A DNA stretch of 64,000 bases from Mycolicibacterium porcinum (GCA_001942045.1 MSTD01000021.1:29011-93010), one strand, 5' to 3'. Numbered from the stretch's first letter, positions 36,483 through 45,367 are shown. The notes: generated by a model not told the origin, from the letters alone. A program made the numbers and translations.

Positions 36483-37496
36483 TTACAGCCAGTCCCGGCG
36501 TTTGAACATCACATACAACAGGATCACGAGCACAACAATCAAAATGCTGCTGGCGATGAAGCCCACGACGGTGTTGATTCCGGGGTACATGACGTTCTGG
36601 CCGTAGAAGCCCGTGATGGCGGTCGGCACCGCGATGATGGCGGCCCAGCCGCTGAGTTTCTTCATCACGGTGTTGAGCCGGGCGTCCTGCAGGGACAGGT
36701 TGGTCTCGAACACCGTGGTGACCATGTCGCGTAGGGACTCGGTCCACTCCGAGGCGCGCAGCACGTGGTCGTACAGATCGGCGTAAAGCGGGTCGAGGGC
36801 CGGCGAGGTGGACGAGTCCAGCCTGCGGTGCTGGATGGTGCTGACCACCTCACGCATCGGCAGCACCACGCGGCGAAGCTCGACCAGGTCTTTGCGCAGC
36901 TGGAAGGTGCGCCGTTGGAGGCCGCGGCGTGGACCGCCGTCGGCAAACAGTTCGTCCTCGAGCGATTCGATGGCGTCGTCGAGTGCCTCGACGGCCTCGA
37001 AGTGTCCGTCGACCACGACGTCGAGCAGGCCGTGCACGAGGGCGCCGACGCCGTAGCGCTGACCGCCGAGGTCGTCGAAGCGTCGTGACACCTCGTCGAT
37101 GTCGAACTCGGTGGCCGCACCGTTGACACTGGGCAGCCGGACGGTGATCAGGCCACGCGGCAGGACGAACGCCGAGATGCGGTGTTTCACCAACAGCGAG
37201 GTGTCTGGTGGGGCGTCCTCTCCGGGTACCCGGGTGTCGACGGCGTACACCGTGAAGAACGTATGTGTCTGGTAGACCGAGGTTTTGGTGCGTTCCTTGG
37301 GGGCGACGGCATCTTCGACGGCCCACATGTTGAGCCCGAGTTCCTTGGCCAGTTCACGCAGGGCCTCGTGGTCGGGGTCGTAGATGTCGGCCCACACCAA
37401 GGCGTCCTCTTCGGCCAGGCAGTCCGAAATACCCGTGAACGTGAAACCGTCGACCGGTTTGCCGGAGCGCCAGATACGTCCCTGCACCTTCCTCAC
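36483..37496 (-). CDS. CorA-family divalent cation transporter with a GQN signature
   Basis: A 337-aa CorA-superfamily protein. The large N-terminal cytosolic domain with long helices (residues 1-270) is followed by two C-terminal membrane helices and a basic RRDW end. The pore signature after the first helix reads [10 protein letters not shown], so it has Gln where canonical CorA has the Met of GMN. This changes the residue that contacts the hydrated Mg2+ ion; variants such as GIN occur in the ZntB branch. Transport of Mg2+ is therefore not certain. It lies upstream of pntA on the same strand, 118 nt away, with a small hairpin (36446-36457) between them. Confidence 0.82.
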   Translation of the reverse strand: MRKVQGRIWRSGKPVDGFTFTGISDCLAEEDALVWADIYDPDHEALRELAKELGLNMWAVEDAVAPKERTKTSVYQTHTFFTVYAVDTRVPGEDAPPDTSLLVKHRISAFVLPRGLITVRLPSVNGAATEFDIDEVSRRFDDLGGQRYGVGALVHGLLDVVVDGHFEAVEALDDAIESLEDELFADGGPRRGLQRRTFQLRKDLVELRRVVLPMREVVSTIQHRRLDSSTSPALDPLYADLYDHVLRASEWTESLRDMVTTVFETNLSLQDARLNTVMKKLSGWAAIIAVPTAITGFYGQNVMYPGINTVVGFIASSILIVVLVILLYVMFKRRDWL

Positions 37497-37600
37497 ACGG
37501 ATCAGTCAAGCACCGTGGGGACGTTGGCGGGGTAGCCACACGCGGGCTCGGTACTCTCGATGGGGACCTGCCCGATCTTGAACACGAGGCCCGCACCCCC

Positions 37601-38215
37601 ATGACGGATTCCCCACTCGACGGACTGATGGCGCGTGTCGGCGGTGTCAGCGGCATGGTCTATTCGGCACTGCCGGTGACCGTGTACGCGACGGTTTCCG
37701 CACTTTCGGGACGGGTCCCCGCGATCATCGCCGCGCTGGTGACCGCGGCCGCCGTGTTCGGCTGGCAGCTGCTGCGCCGGGAATCGGTCCGGCCGGCGGT
37801 GTGGGGATTCGTCGGGGTGGCGGGCTGCGCGTTGCTGGCCCTGTTCACGGGCCAGGCCAAGGACTTCTACCTGCCCGGCATCTGGATGTCCCTGGCCTCG
37901 GCCATCGTGATGACCGGCTCGATTCTGGTCCGGCGCCCGCTCGTGGGCGTCATCTGGGCCTGGGCCACCGGGCGCGACAGCACCTGGCGTCGAGTCCCCG
38001 GGGTGCGACTGGTCTTCACCATCGTCACCGCCGTCCTGGCGACCGTGTCGTGGTCGCGGTTCCTGGTGCAGAACTACCTTTACGACACGGGCCAGGACGG
38101 ACTGCTCGCGGTGGCGCGGCTGGCGATGGGCTGGCCATTGTTCGTCGTCACCACCACGCTGGTCCTGCTCAGTGCCCGGTATGCCATCCGGGCACTGCCA
38201 CGTTCGGCGACCTGA
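37601..38215 (+). CDS. DUF3159 family membrane protein
   Basis: A 204-aa integral membrane protein with about five to six helices. It has the DUF3159 pattern: a leading GGVSGMVYSALPVTVYATV, a central FTGQAKDFYLPGIW and a C-terminal QDGLLAVARLAMGWPLF. DUF3159 is common in actinobacteria, with no assigned function. No Shine-Dalgarno sequence precedes the ATG. It is divergent from corA and convergent with the oleate hydratase gene, 9 nt between the stops. Confidence 0.82.
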   Translation: MTDSPLDGLMARVGGVSGMVYSALPVTVYATVSALSGRVPAIIAALVTAAAVFGWQLLRRESVRPAVWGFVGVAGCALLALFTGQAKDFYLPGIWMSLASAIVMTGSILVRRPLVGVIWAWATGRDSTWRRVPGVRLVFTIVTAVLATVSWSRFLVQNYLYDTGQDGLLAVARLAMGWPLFVVTTTLVLLSARYAIRALPRSAT

Positions 38216-38224
38216 GCGGGCTCG

Positions 38225-39994
38225 TCAGCTGTTGCCGGGGATGAAGCCGTATTCGGCCAGCAGTTCACCGATCTCGTTGTCGGTGACCTTGCCGATCACC
38301 CTCTTGCGGATGATCTCCGGGACCGGCAGGTCGACCTCCTTGCCGTCGCGCAGATGCACCGTTCCGGAGATCAGCTTGCGGACGTCATAGGTGGAGTTGA
38401 ACACCTCGGGCACCCCGCGGTCGATCCCCAGCAGCTGATACGCCGCTTCCATCCCGGTACGCACCGAGTACTCGGTGGTGAAGATGCAGTCGCGGGTGGT
38501 CTCGGCGAACTGACCGATGAACGCGAAGTTCACCGCGCCGTCCGGGACGACGGCGGGACGGTCGCCCGCCTGCCGCGGCATGAAGAACGACGTCACGTAC
38601 GGCATCATCACCGGCACGGTCTTGGCGCCGTTGGCGGCCAATTCGGGAATGTCGGCCTCTGGCACACCGAGGTGGTACAGCCACTCCTGGGTGATCTCCT
38701 CGCCGGTGCACTCACTCATCGGCTTCTTGACGTAATCACCCGGGGTGTCGACGAACAGTGCGTAGACCCAGGCCACGATCTGATCTTTCGGCTGCTGCTT
38801 GAAGTGCGGCTGGCGGTTGACGGTCCAGCTCATCAGCCACTTCGAGTCACGCGCCGTCACGATGCCACCGGTAACAACCTTGCCGGAGAACGGATCTCGC
38901 TTGGCGATCTTCTGGATGTACTCGGGGATGCGGTGGTCCAGGGTGGTCACGGTGGCCGATTCCCACTTGGTCTCGGGGATGTGGCCGCCGAAGACGTCGG
39001 GACGCCCGAACGACGGATCCTTCGCCGCGATGCGGCGCCACAGGTCCCAGGCCGGCGCGGGTCCGGTGTTGAGCTTGGCCGGGGTGTGGTGATCGCCGTC
39101 GTCGGAGTTCTCGGTCAGCGAGCCGATGGTGGTGAGCACCAGGTCGTTCGGGCCGAGGTCGACCCCGCCCGGCTGACCGTCCATGATCCAGTGAATCCTG
39201 GTGGCCTGCTTGCGGTCTGCGGTGATGTCGAAGTCGATATCGGTGACCTCGGTGTCGAAGTGGAAGGTCACCCCCTGCTCCAGGAGCCACTTGTACATCG
39301 GCAGCACGAGCGACTCGTACTGGTTGTACTTCGTGAACTTGAGTGCCGACAGATCAGGCAGGCCCTTGATGTGGTGGATGAAGCGGTGGATGTACAGCTT
39401 CATCTCCAGCGCACTGTGCCACTCTTCGAACGCGAACATGGTGCGCCAGTACAGCCAGAAGTTGCTCTCCAAGAAGTCTTTACCGAAGACCTCGTTGATG
39501 CGCTTGTTCTCCATCTCTTCGCGGGTGGCCAGGAACACCTTGACGATGTCCTTCTGCGCCTTGGCGTTGAGCCCGAACTTGTTGTCGGTGTGGGCATCCT
39601 GGCCGCGGTTCTCGGTGGCCCGGCATAGGCTGTAGTTCGGGTCATCCTTGTTGAGCCAGTAGAACTCGTCGAGCACGCTGGCGCCCTCGATCTCGAGCGA
39701 GGGGATGGTCCGGAACAGGTCCCACAGGGCTTCCATGTGGTCTTCCATCTCGCGGCCGCCGCGGATCACGAAACCCTTCTCCGGCTCCTTGATGCCGTCG
39801 AGGGCACCACCGGGAAGCGCCAATCGCTCCAGGATGGTGATCTTGTTGCCCGGCAGCTGGCCGTCGCGGATCATGAACACCGCCGACGCCATCGACGCCA
39901 ACCCGGCACCGACGAGCCACGCGCTCTTCTCGTCTACACCCTCCGGCTTCCGGGGCCGGGCGAATGCTTCGTAATTTCCACTGCTGTAGTACAT
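38225..39994 (-). CDS. ohyA: Oleate hydratase (MCRA family)
   Basis: A 589-aa FAD-dependent fatty-acid hydratase. The N-terminus YYSSGNYEAFARPRKPEGV and the FAD-binding WLVGAGLASMASAVFMIRDG with ILERLALPGGALDG are diagnostic. The region GFVIRGGREMEDHMEALWD contains the Glu and Met residues at the active site. Oleate hydratases add water to the cis-9 double bond to give 10-hydroxystearate, which detoxifies unsaturated fatty acids or prepares them for breakdown. It is the last gene of a tetR-hbd-ohyA operon, 32 nt after hbd. Confidence 0.93.
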   Translation of the reverse strand: MYYSSGNYEAFARPRKPEGVDEKSAWLVGAGLASMASAVFMIRDGQLPGNKITILERLALPGGALDGIKEPEKGFVIRGGREMEDHMEALWDLFRTIPSLEIEGASVLDEFYWLNKDDPNYSLCRATENRGQDAHTDNKFGLNAKAQKDIVKVFLATREEMENKRINEVFGKDFLESNFWLYWRTMFAFEEWHSALEMKLYIHRFIHHIKGLPDLSALKFTKYNQYESLVLPMYKWLLEQGVTFHFDTEVTDIDFDITADRKQATRIHWIMDGQPGGVDLGPNDLVLTTIGSLTENSDDGDHHTPAKLNTGPAPAWDLWRRIAAKDPSFGRPDVFGGHIPETKWESATVTTLDHRIPEYIQKIAKRDPFSGKVVTGGIVTARDSKWLMSWTVNRQPHFKQQPKDQIVAWVYALFVDTPGDYVKKPMSECTGEEITQEWLYHLGVPEADIPELAANGAKTVPVMMPYVTSFFMPRQAGDRPAVVPDGAVNFAFIGQFAETTRDCIFTTEYSVRTGMEAAYQLLGIDRGVPEVFNSTYDVRKLISGTVHLRDGKEVDLPVPEIIRKRVIGKVTDNEIGELLAEYGFIPGNS

Positions 39995-40026
39995 TTCGTT
40001 CTCTTGCTCTCAGTTGTGTCCGGTGT

Positions 40027-40884
40027 TCAGTTGTACTTGTAGAAGCCCTCGCCGGTGGCGAGGCCCAACTTGCCTTTGTCGATGTAGTTCGCTTTGAGCC
40101 ATGCGGCGAGCTTCTGCGATTCGGCGTCGCCGTTCGCCATGATGTTGTACGGCGTTGTCAGGCCGATGATGTCGTAGATCTGGAAGGGGCCGACCGGTGC
40201 TCCGGTGGCGATCCGCCAGGTGTCGTCGACGGCGCTGGGGTCGGCGTAGCCGCCGGCCGCGAGCTCGGCCGCCGCGTTGAGGAACGGCACCAGAAGTGAG
40301 TTGAGGACGTAGCCGGCCTTCTCCTTGTGCAGTTCGATCGGGACCATCCCGATGGCTTTGGCGAACTCGACCACCGCGGCGAACACGGCGGGGTCGGTGT
40401 CGGTGGTGCCCATGATCTCGGCGGTGTTGAACTGCCACACGCGGTTCGCGAAGTGCAGCGCCAGGAACTTGTCGGGCCTGCCGGTGGAATCCTTGAGATC
40501 GCTGGGCAGCAGCGTCGAGGAGTTGGTGGCGAAGATGGTCTTGGCCGGCGCGAGAGTCGCCAGTTTCTGGTAGGTCTCCCGCTTGAGATCGAGGATCTCG
40601 GGGATCGCCTCGATGACCAGCTCGGCATCGGCCACGGCCGCGGCGAGATCGGAGGTCAGCGTGAGCCGGCTCAACGCCTCCTGGGCCTTGCCGTCACGGG
40701 CCTCGGGCACCTCGTCTGCGTAGGTTTCGGCCAGCTTGTCGAACCGACCCTTGGCCGCCTCGAGGACTTTGTCGTTGATGTCGTAGGCCGTGACGGTGAA
40801 GCCCTTGAACGCGGATTGGAACGCGATCTGGGAACCGAGCACGCCGGTTCCGAGCACGGTCACCTTCTTGATGGAGTTGGTCAC
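40027..40884 (-). CDS. hbd: 3-hydroxyacyl-CoA (3-hydroxybutyryl-CoA) dehydrogenase
   Basis: A 285-aa enzyme of the FadB2/Hbd type. The Rossmann motif is VLGTGVLGSQIAFQSA, the NAD loop is AYDINDKVLE, the catalytic region contains TNSSTLLPSDL and HFANRVWQFNTAEIMG, and the C-terminal domain starts at KEKAGYVLNSLL. It oxidises 3-hydroxyacyl-CoA to the ketoacyl-CoA. GTG 40884 was chosen because AAGGAG precedes it and it overlaps the tetR stop as GTGA. The canonical substrate His lies in a variant context (LHFANR in place of HFFNP), which may shift chain-length preference. It may act on products derived from hydroxystearate. Confidence 0.88.
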   Translation of the reverse strand: MTNSIKKVTVLGTGVLGSQIAFQSAFKGFTVTAYDINDKVLEAAKGRFDKLAETYADEVPEARDGKAQEALSRLTLTSDLAAAVADAELVIEAIPEILDLKRETYQKLATLAPAKTIFATNSSTLLPSDLKDSTGRPDKFLALHFANRVWQFNTAEIMGTTDTDPAVFAAVVEFAKAIGMVPIELHKEKAGYVLNSLLVPFLNAAAELAAGGYADPSAVDDTWRIATGAPVGPFQIYDIIGLTTPYNIMANGDAESQKLAAWLKANYIDKGKLGLATGEGFYKYN

Positions 40885-41525
40885 GATGGTTCTCCTTCTC
40901 GTGGTGTTGTGGCTGCCAGGAACCCCAGCACGATCTGGTTGATCTGCTGGAGCAGTTCGTGAGCGCCGTCGGCGCCCCACTTCACGCCGGTGGCGGGCTG
41001 CACCAACAACAGATGCAGGGCCGCGAAGACGCTTCTGGCGGCGCGGTCCGCGTTGGCCTGCAACTCGGTGTCCGTGGTCGGATCGGCTGGGCGGCAACGC
41101 ATCAGGCGTGTGGCGATCGCATCTTCGAGCCACTTGACGTGAGCGAGTCCTTCGGCGCGGAAACGGTCGGTGGGAGCGCCGAACAGCAGCTCGCGCTGGT
41201 AGGCCGTCGCGTTCTCCGGGTGGCGCGCCGCCTCGGTGATGACGGGGGCCACCATTGCGAACACCGCCGCACTCGGATCGTCGATATCGGCCGCGTTGTC
41301 CATGCCGGTTTCGATCGCCTGTCGGAACTGGTCGTTGTAGACCATCAGCAGGAGTTCGGCTTTCGACGAGGCGTAGCGGAACAGGGTGCCTGCGGCGATG
41401 TCCGCGGCCTCGGCGATCTGGGCGACGGTGACGGGCCCGTATCCGTGCGTATCGAACAGTGAGCTCGCCGCTGCGAAGATCCGCTGCTGCTTGTCCTGCA
41501 TGTTGCGGGTTCGGCGTCCGGACAT
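40881..41525 (-). CDS. TetR family regulator of the hbd-ohyA operon
   Basis: A 214-aa TetR protein with the HTH at about residues 8-52 (RIFAAASSLFDTHGYGPVTVAQIAEAADIAAGTLFRYASSK, in pieces). ATG 41525 was chosen over 41552 because the latter lies inside the operator. It is the first gene of the operon, overlaps hbd by 4 nt, and has two adjacent operator dyads just upstream. Autoregulation and control of fatty-acid hydration genes by a fatty acid or acyl-CoA ligand is the simplest reading (inference). Confidence 0.88.
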   Translation of the reverse strand: MSGRRTRNMQDKQQRIFAAASSLFDTHGYGPVTVAQIAEAADIAAGTLFRYASSKAELLLMVYNDQFRQAIETGMDNAADIDDPSAAVFAMVAPVITEAARHPENATAYQRELLFGAPTDRFRAEGLAHVKWLEDAIATRLMRCRPADPTTDTELQANADRAARSVFAALHLLLVQPATGVKWGADGAHELLQQINQIVLGFLAATTPREGEPS

Positions 41526-41535
41526 GTCCGCCTCC

Positions 41536-41570
41536 TTAATGAGTACGCTCATTAATGAATGTACTCATTC
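41536..41570. promoter_or_regulatory. Two adjacent 16-bp TetR operators
   Basis: Site 1 AATGAGTACGCTCATT (41538-41553, extended arms TTAATGAG/CTCATTAA at 41536-41555) abuts site 2 AATGAATGTACTCATT (41554-41569). The reverse complement of site 2 matches site 1 at 14 of 16 positions, giving the consensus AATGAGTACryTCATT. The sites lie 13 nt upstream of the tetR start. Confidence 0.75.
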
Positions 41571-41734
41571 TTTGGCAGGTGTCAACCTCCGGCGAAAAAA
41601 TCAGCTCGATTTCAGACCTTCACCCGGCCCCCGGCCGCCGGTACCAATACCCGGGTGAACGGAACGCTGCCCGGTTGCTGTCGTCGCTGAAGCCATAGCC
41701 ACCTCCTGCCTTCAGCAACAGAAAGCTGCCCACA

Positions 41735-42598
41735 GTGTCTGTGTTCGTCGACATCGTTCCCCCCGAGGCTGAACCCGGCCCCGCTCGTCCCGCCGCGCCT
41801 TCCAACCGATGGCGCGCCCTACTCACCCGCTCGGCGTTGCCGTTGTTGTCGGTCGTGGTGTTCTTCGCCGTGTGGCAGGCCGTGGCCTGGGCCGGGATCT
41901 GGAATCAGACGTTCGTGCCGTATCCGTCGACGGTCTGGCGCGCGTTTATCGACGTCTCCACCACCCATGACGGGGCCCGCGGTTACGCGGGATACCTGCT
42001 CTATGAGCACCTCTACATGACGCTGCGTCGGGTGCTGGCCGGCGTCGTCATCGGCGTGGTCGTCGGCGTCGGGCTCGGCCTGCTGATGGGGTCGGTCGGC
42101 TGGCTGCGCAGCGTGCTCGAACCATGGCTGACGTTCCTGCGCGCACTGCCGCCACTGGCCTACTTCTTCCTGCTGGTGATCTGGCTCGGCATCGACGAAG
42201 CGCCCAAGATCACGCTGCTCGCCCTGGCCGCACTGCCGCCGGCGGCGGTGGCCACCACGGCAGCCGTCGTCGCCGCACCGGTCGGGCTACAGGAAGCGGC
42301 CAGGGCCCTGGGAGCAACCCGGGCCCAGGTCATCCGAGACGTCGTGGTGCCCTCGGCGCTGCCGGAAACATTCACCGGCATCCGGCTGGCGGTGGGGATG
42401 GCGTACTCGTCGGTGGTGGCCGCCGAACTGTTCAACGGCATCCCCGGTATCGGCGGATTGGTCAAGGACGCAAGCAATTACAACAACACACCGGTCGTGC
42501 TGGTCGGGATCTTCGCCATCGGGATCTCGGGCCTGATCATCGACGGAGGTTTGCGCGCCGTCGAGCGACGGGCCGTCCCCTGGAGAGGAAAGATATGA
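41735..42598 (+). CDS. ABC transporter permease, SsuC/TauC type
   Basis: A 287-aa permease with a polar Pro-rich N-terminus and about six membrane helices. The EAA loop is EAARALGATRAQVIRDVVVPSALPETFTGIRLA (in pieces), as in sulfonate, taurine and nitrate importers. It overlaps the substrate-binding protein gene as ATGA. GTG 41735 is the first in-frame start giving a plausible N-terminus; a later start is possible. Confidence 0.87.
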   Translation: MSVFVDIVPPEAEPGPARPAAPSNRWRALLTRSALPLLSVVVFFAVWQAVAWAGIWNQTFVPYPSTVWRAFIDVSTTHDGARGYAGYLLYEHLYMTLRRVLAGVVIGVVVGVGLGLLMGSVGWLRSVLEPWLTFLRALPPLAYFFLLVIWLGIDEAPKITLLALAALPPAAVATTAAVVAAPVGLQEAARALGATRAQVIRDVVVPSALPETFTGIRLAVGMAYSSVVAAELFNGIPGIGGLVKDASNYNNTPVVLVGIFAIGISGLIIDGGLRAVERRAVPWRGKI

Positions 42599-43626
42599 GA
42601 TTGACGAAGCTGTTCACCGTTCTGGCTGCTGCGACGGTGGCACTGGCCGGGTGCGCGGTGGACCACTCCGGGGAAAGCTCCGAGAAGCCCACCATTCGCA
42701 TTGGCTACCAGTCTTTCCCGAGCGGGGATCTGATCGTCAAGAACAACAAGTGGCTCGAAGAGGCGCTGCCCGACTACAACATCAAGTGGACGAAGTTCGA
42801 CTCCGGCGCCGACGTGAACACCGCGTTCATCGCCAAGGAACTGGACTTCGGCGCCTTGGGCTCGAGCCCGGTGGCGCGCGGCTTGTCGGCCCCGCTGAAC
42901 ATTCCGTACCAGGTGGCGTTCGTGCTCGACGTCGCCGGTGACAACGAGGCCCTGGTGGCCCGTGACGGCGCCGGGGTCAACTCGATCGCCGACCTGCGCG
43001 GCAAGCGCATCGCCACACCGTTCGCGTCCACCGCGCATTACAGTCTGCTGGCCGCACTGGCGCAGAACGGCTTGTCCCCCAGTGATGTTCAGCTGATCGA
43101 CCTGCAGCCGCAGGCCATCCTGGCGGCCTGGGAGCGCGGCGACATCGCCGCGGCCTACAGCTGGTTGCCCACCCTGGATCAGCTGCGCAAGACCGGCAAG
43201 GATCTGATCACCAGCCGGCAGCTGGCCAAGGATGGCAAGCCGACGCTGGACCTGGCTGCGGTGTCCGACGACTTCTCCGCCGCTCACCCCGAGGTCGTCG
43301 ACATCTGGCGCCAGCAGCAGGCCCGTGCGCTGAACGTGATCAAGAACGACCCGCAGGCCGCCGCCAAGGCGATCGCGGCCGAGGTCGGCCTCAGCCCCGA
43401 AGATGTTGCGGGACAACTGAAGCAGGGTGTCTACCTGACGCCGGCCGAGGTGGCCTCGCCCGAGTGGCTGGGTACCGACGGCACGCCGGGCAACATCGCG
43501 GCCAACCTGCAGAGTGCGTCGCAGTTCCTGGCTGATCAGAAGCAGATCCCGGCGGCCTCGCCCCTGCAGACGTTCAAGGATGCCATCTACACGAAGGGGT
43601 TGCCGGATGTCATCGCCAAGCAGTGA
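42595..43626 (+). CDS. ABC transporter substrate-binding lipoprotein, SsuA/TauA type
   Basis: A 343-aa periplasmic-type binding protein. The lipoprotein signal peptide has the lipobox LAGC at residues 16-19. The NMT1/SsuA-like fold follows, with IRIGYQSFPSGDLIV, FGALGSSPVARGL and RGKRIATPFASTAHYSLLAAL. Members bind sulfonates, taurine or related organosulfur compounds; the ligand here is not readable. It is preceded by GGAGAGGAAAGAT and overlaps both its neighbours. No desulfonating monooxygenase gene is adjacent. Confidence 0.88.
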   Translation: MRLTKLFTVLAAATVALAGCAVDHSGESSEKPTIRIGYQSFPSGDLIVKNNKWLEEALPDYNIKWTKFDSGADVNTAFIAKELDFGALGSSPVARGLSAPLNIPYQVAFVLDVAGDNEALVARDGAGVNSIADLRGKRIATPFASTAHYSLLAALAQNGLSPSDVQLIDLQPQAILAAWERGDIAAAYSWLPTLDQLRKTGKDLITSRQLAKDGKPTLDLAAVSDDFSAAHPEVVDIWRQQQARALNVIKNDPQAAAKAIAAEVGLSPEDVAGQLKQGVYLTPAEVASPEWLGTDGTPGNIAANLQSASQFLADQKQIPAASPLQTFKDAIYTKGLPDVIAKQ

Positions 43627-44395
43627 TGTCGCCGGCGCGCTGAAGATCCGCAACGTCGCCCATCGCTACGGCCGCGGCTCGGATGAGGTGACCGCGCTCG
43701 GACCGCTGGATCTGCATGTCGAGCCCGGCTCGTTCCTGGTCTTGGTGGGGGCGTCGGGGTGTGGCAAGAGCACCCTGTTGCGTCTGATCGCCGGGTTCGA
43801 AACGCCTTCCGAGGGTGAGGTTCACGTGGCGGGTACGCCGCCGACCCCCGGCGTGACCTCGGGCGTGGTGTTCCAGCAGCCGAGGCTGTTCCCGTGGCGC
43901 ACCGTCGGCGGCAACGTGGACCTGGCGCTCAAGTACGCCGGCGTGCCGCGGGAGCGACGCGCCGAGCGGCGCGAGGAGCTGTTGGAACGCGTCGGGCTGG
44001 AGGGAACGGCCAAACGCAAGATCTGGGAGATCAGTGGCGGGCAACAGCAGCGCGTCGCGATCGCCCGCGCGCTGGCCGCCGAGACCCCGCTGTTCTTGTT
44101 GGACGAGCCGTTCGCGGCGCTGGATGCGCTGACCCGCGAGCGGTTGCAGGAGGATGTCCGACAGGTCAGCGCGGAGTCCGGTCGCACAACGGTTTTCGTG
44201 ACGCACAGTGCCGACGAGGCCGCGTTCCTGGGTTCGCGGATCGTGGTGTTGACCCGCCGGCCCGGCAAGATCGCCCTGGACCTGCCGGTGGACCTGCCGC
44301 GCACCGGCGTCGATGCGCATGAGCTGCGCCGCTCGCCGGAGTACCTCAAGTTGCGTACGGAGGTCAGTGAGGCCGTGAAGCTGGCCGCCGCCTGA
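43607..44395 (+). CDS. ABC transporter ATPase, SsuB/TauB type
   Basis: A 262-aa ATPase with Walker A GASGCGKST, Q-loop FQQPRLFPWRTV, signature ISGGQQQRVAIARAL, Walker B LFLLDEPFAALD and the H-loop His in VFVTHSADEA. The aromatic LFPW after the Q-loop is typical of the nitrate/sulfonate/taurine group. ATG 43607 overlaps the end of the binding-protein gene by 20 nt. It completes a permease-binding protein-ATPase operon ended by a strong hairpin. Confidence 0.9.
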   Translation: MSSPSSDVAGALKIRNVAHRYGRGSDEVTALGPLDLHVEPGSFLVLVGASGCGKSTLLRLIAGFETPSEGEVHVAGTPPTPGVTSGVVFQQPRLFPWRTVGGNVDLALKYAGVPRERRAERREELLERVGLEGTAKRKIWEISGGQQQRVAIARALAAETPLFLLDEPFAALDALTRERLQEDVRQVSAESGRTTVFVTHSADEAAFLGSRIVVLTRRPGKIALDLPVDLPRTGVDAHELRRSPEYLKLRTEVSEAVKLAAA

Positions 44396-44408
44396 TTCAT
44401 GCGACGAA

Positions 44409-44457
44409 AGTGACGCCACGGTCGTAAACCCCTACCGGTAACGACCATGGCGTCACT
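44409..44457. terminator. Large bidirectional hairpin terminator
   Basis: AGTGACGCCACGGTCGT (44409-44425) pairs with 44441-44457 over 17 bp with one mismatch and a 15-nt loop. It lies between the convergent ABC ATPase and hydrolase genes. Confidence 0.75.
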
Positions 44458-44463
44458 CTCGTG

Positions 44464-45324
44464 TCAGGCGCGGCGCTGCAGGAAATCGTCGATCAGGCCC
44501 GCGACCTCATCGACGTGGGTCTCCAACAGGAAGTGCCCGCCGTCGAGCAGGTGGATCTCGGCGTCGACGGCGTCCTTGGCGAAGGCGCGCGCCCCGTCGG
44601 GCCCGAAGATCGGATCTCCCTCGCCCCACACCGCGAGCACGGGAACCGCACTGGTGCGCAGGTATTCGTGCAGCGTCGGGTACAGCGGGGCATTGGTCGC
44701 GTAGTCGCGGAACAGCTTGAGCTGCACCAGATCATTGCCCGGCCGGGACACCATCGCCGCGTCGTGCACCCAGGTGTCGGGGTTTACCAGGCTTTCGTCG
44801 GAAACCCCGGTCAGGTATTGCCATTTGATGCCGTCGACGCTCAGCGCGGTCCGCACGCCGGCCTCGGTCTCGGGGGTCTGCTCGCGCTGGTAGGCCCAGA
44901 CACCGTTCCAGAAGCTCTCGACGAAGCCCTCGTCGTACCCGTTGCCGTTCTGGCTGACGATCGCCGTGATGGCCTCGGGATGCCGCAGCGCCAGGCGCCA
45001 GCCGATCGGGGCGCCGTAGTCCTGCACATAGATCGCGTAGCGGGACACCCCGAGTTGATTCAGCAGACCGTCGGTCAGGTCGGCCAGTGCGTCAAAGGTG
45101 TAGTCGAACTCGGTGACCGATGGTGCGTCGGAGTGGCCGTAGCCCAGGTGGTCTGGGGCGATGACGTGGTAGCGCTCGGCCAGCCGGGGGATGAGGTCGC
45201 GGAACATGTACGAGCTCGTCGGAAAGCCGTGCAGCAGCACGATCGCCGGGGCGTCGGGTGCGCCGGCCTCGCGGTAGAACAGCCGCTGACCGTCGACGGT
45301 GGCGTAGCGGTGATGAACAGTCAT
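44464..45324 (-). CDS. Alpha/beta hydrolase of the epoxide hydrolase / haloalkane dehalogenase type
   Basis: A 286-aa hydrolase with an Asp nucleophile. The oxyanion segment is LLHGFPTSSYMFRDLIP, the nucleophile is Asp102 in YVQDYGAPIGWRLA, the acid lies near WGEGDPIFGPDGA, and His is in LDGGHFLLETH. The Asp nucleophile points to epoxide hydrolase, haloalkane or fluoroacetate dehalogenase-like chemistry rather than an esterase. A symmetric array of CTAAC/GTTAG boxes lies just upstream of its ATG. It is divergent from the remains of a CGNR regulator gene. Confidence 0.85.
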   Translation of the reverse strand: MTVHHRYATVDGQRLFYREAGAPDAPAIVLLHGFPTSSYMFRDLIPRLAERYHVIAPDHLGYGHSDAPSVTEFDYTFDALADLTDGLLNQLGVSRYAIYVQDYGAPIGWRLALRHPEAITAIVSQNGNGYDEGFVESFWNGVWAYQREQTPETEAGVRTALSVDGIKWQYLTGVSDESLVNPDTWVHDAAMVSRPGNDLVQLKLFRDYATNAPLYPTLHEYLRTSAVPVLAVWGEGDPIFGPDGARAFAKDAVDAEIHLLDGGHFLLETHVDEVAGLIDDFLQRRA

Positions 45325-45326
45325 GG

Positions 45327-45367
45327 CTAACTCCTATAACTAGTTTCAATGGTTAGTGAGATCTAAC
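45327..45367. promoter_or_regulatory. Nested dyad operator upstream of the hydrolase gene
   Basis: CTAAC (45327-45331), AACTAGTT (45338-45345) and GTTAG (45352-45356) are all centred on 45341.5, with 6-nt gaps on both sides. A further CTAAC follows 6 nt later at 45363-45367, and another GTTAG at 45403-45407. This is a strong protein-binding array over the hydrolase promoter. Confidence 0.6.

Noticed and set aside
41620-41754. Minus-strand 44-aa frame (MSTNTDTVGSF start, GYWYRRPG end) with a G-rich sequence before the ATG
   Set aside because: It overlaps the 5' part of the ABC permease gene antisense and matches no known peptide; not enough to call, though a later permease start would make it more plausible.
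42124-42594. Upstream extension of the substrate-binding protein frame
   Set aside because: It runs inside the permease gene in another frame; the lipoprotein signal peptide begins exactly at ATG 42595.
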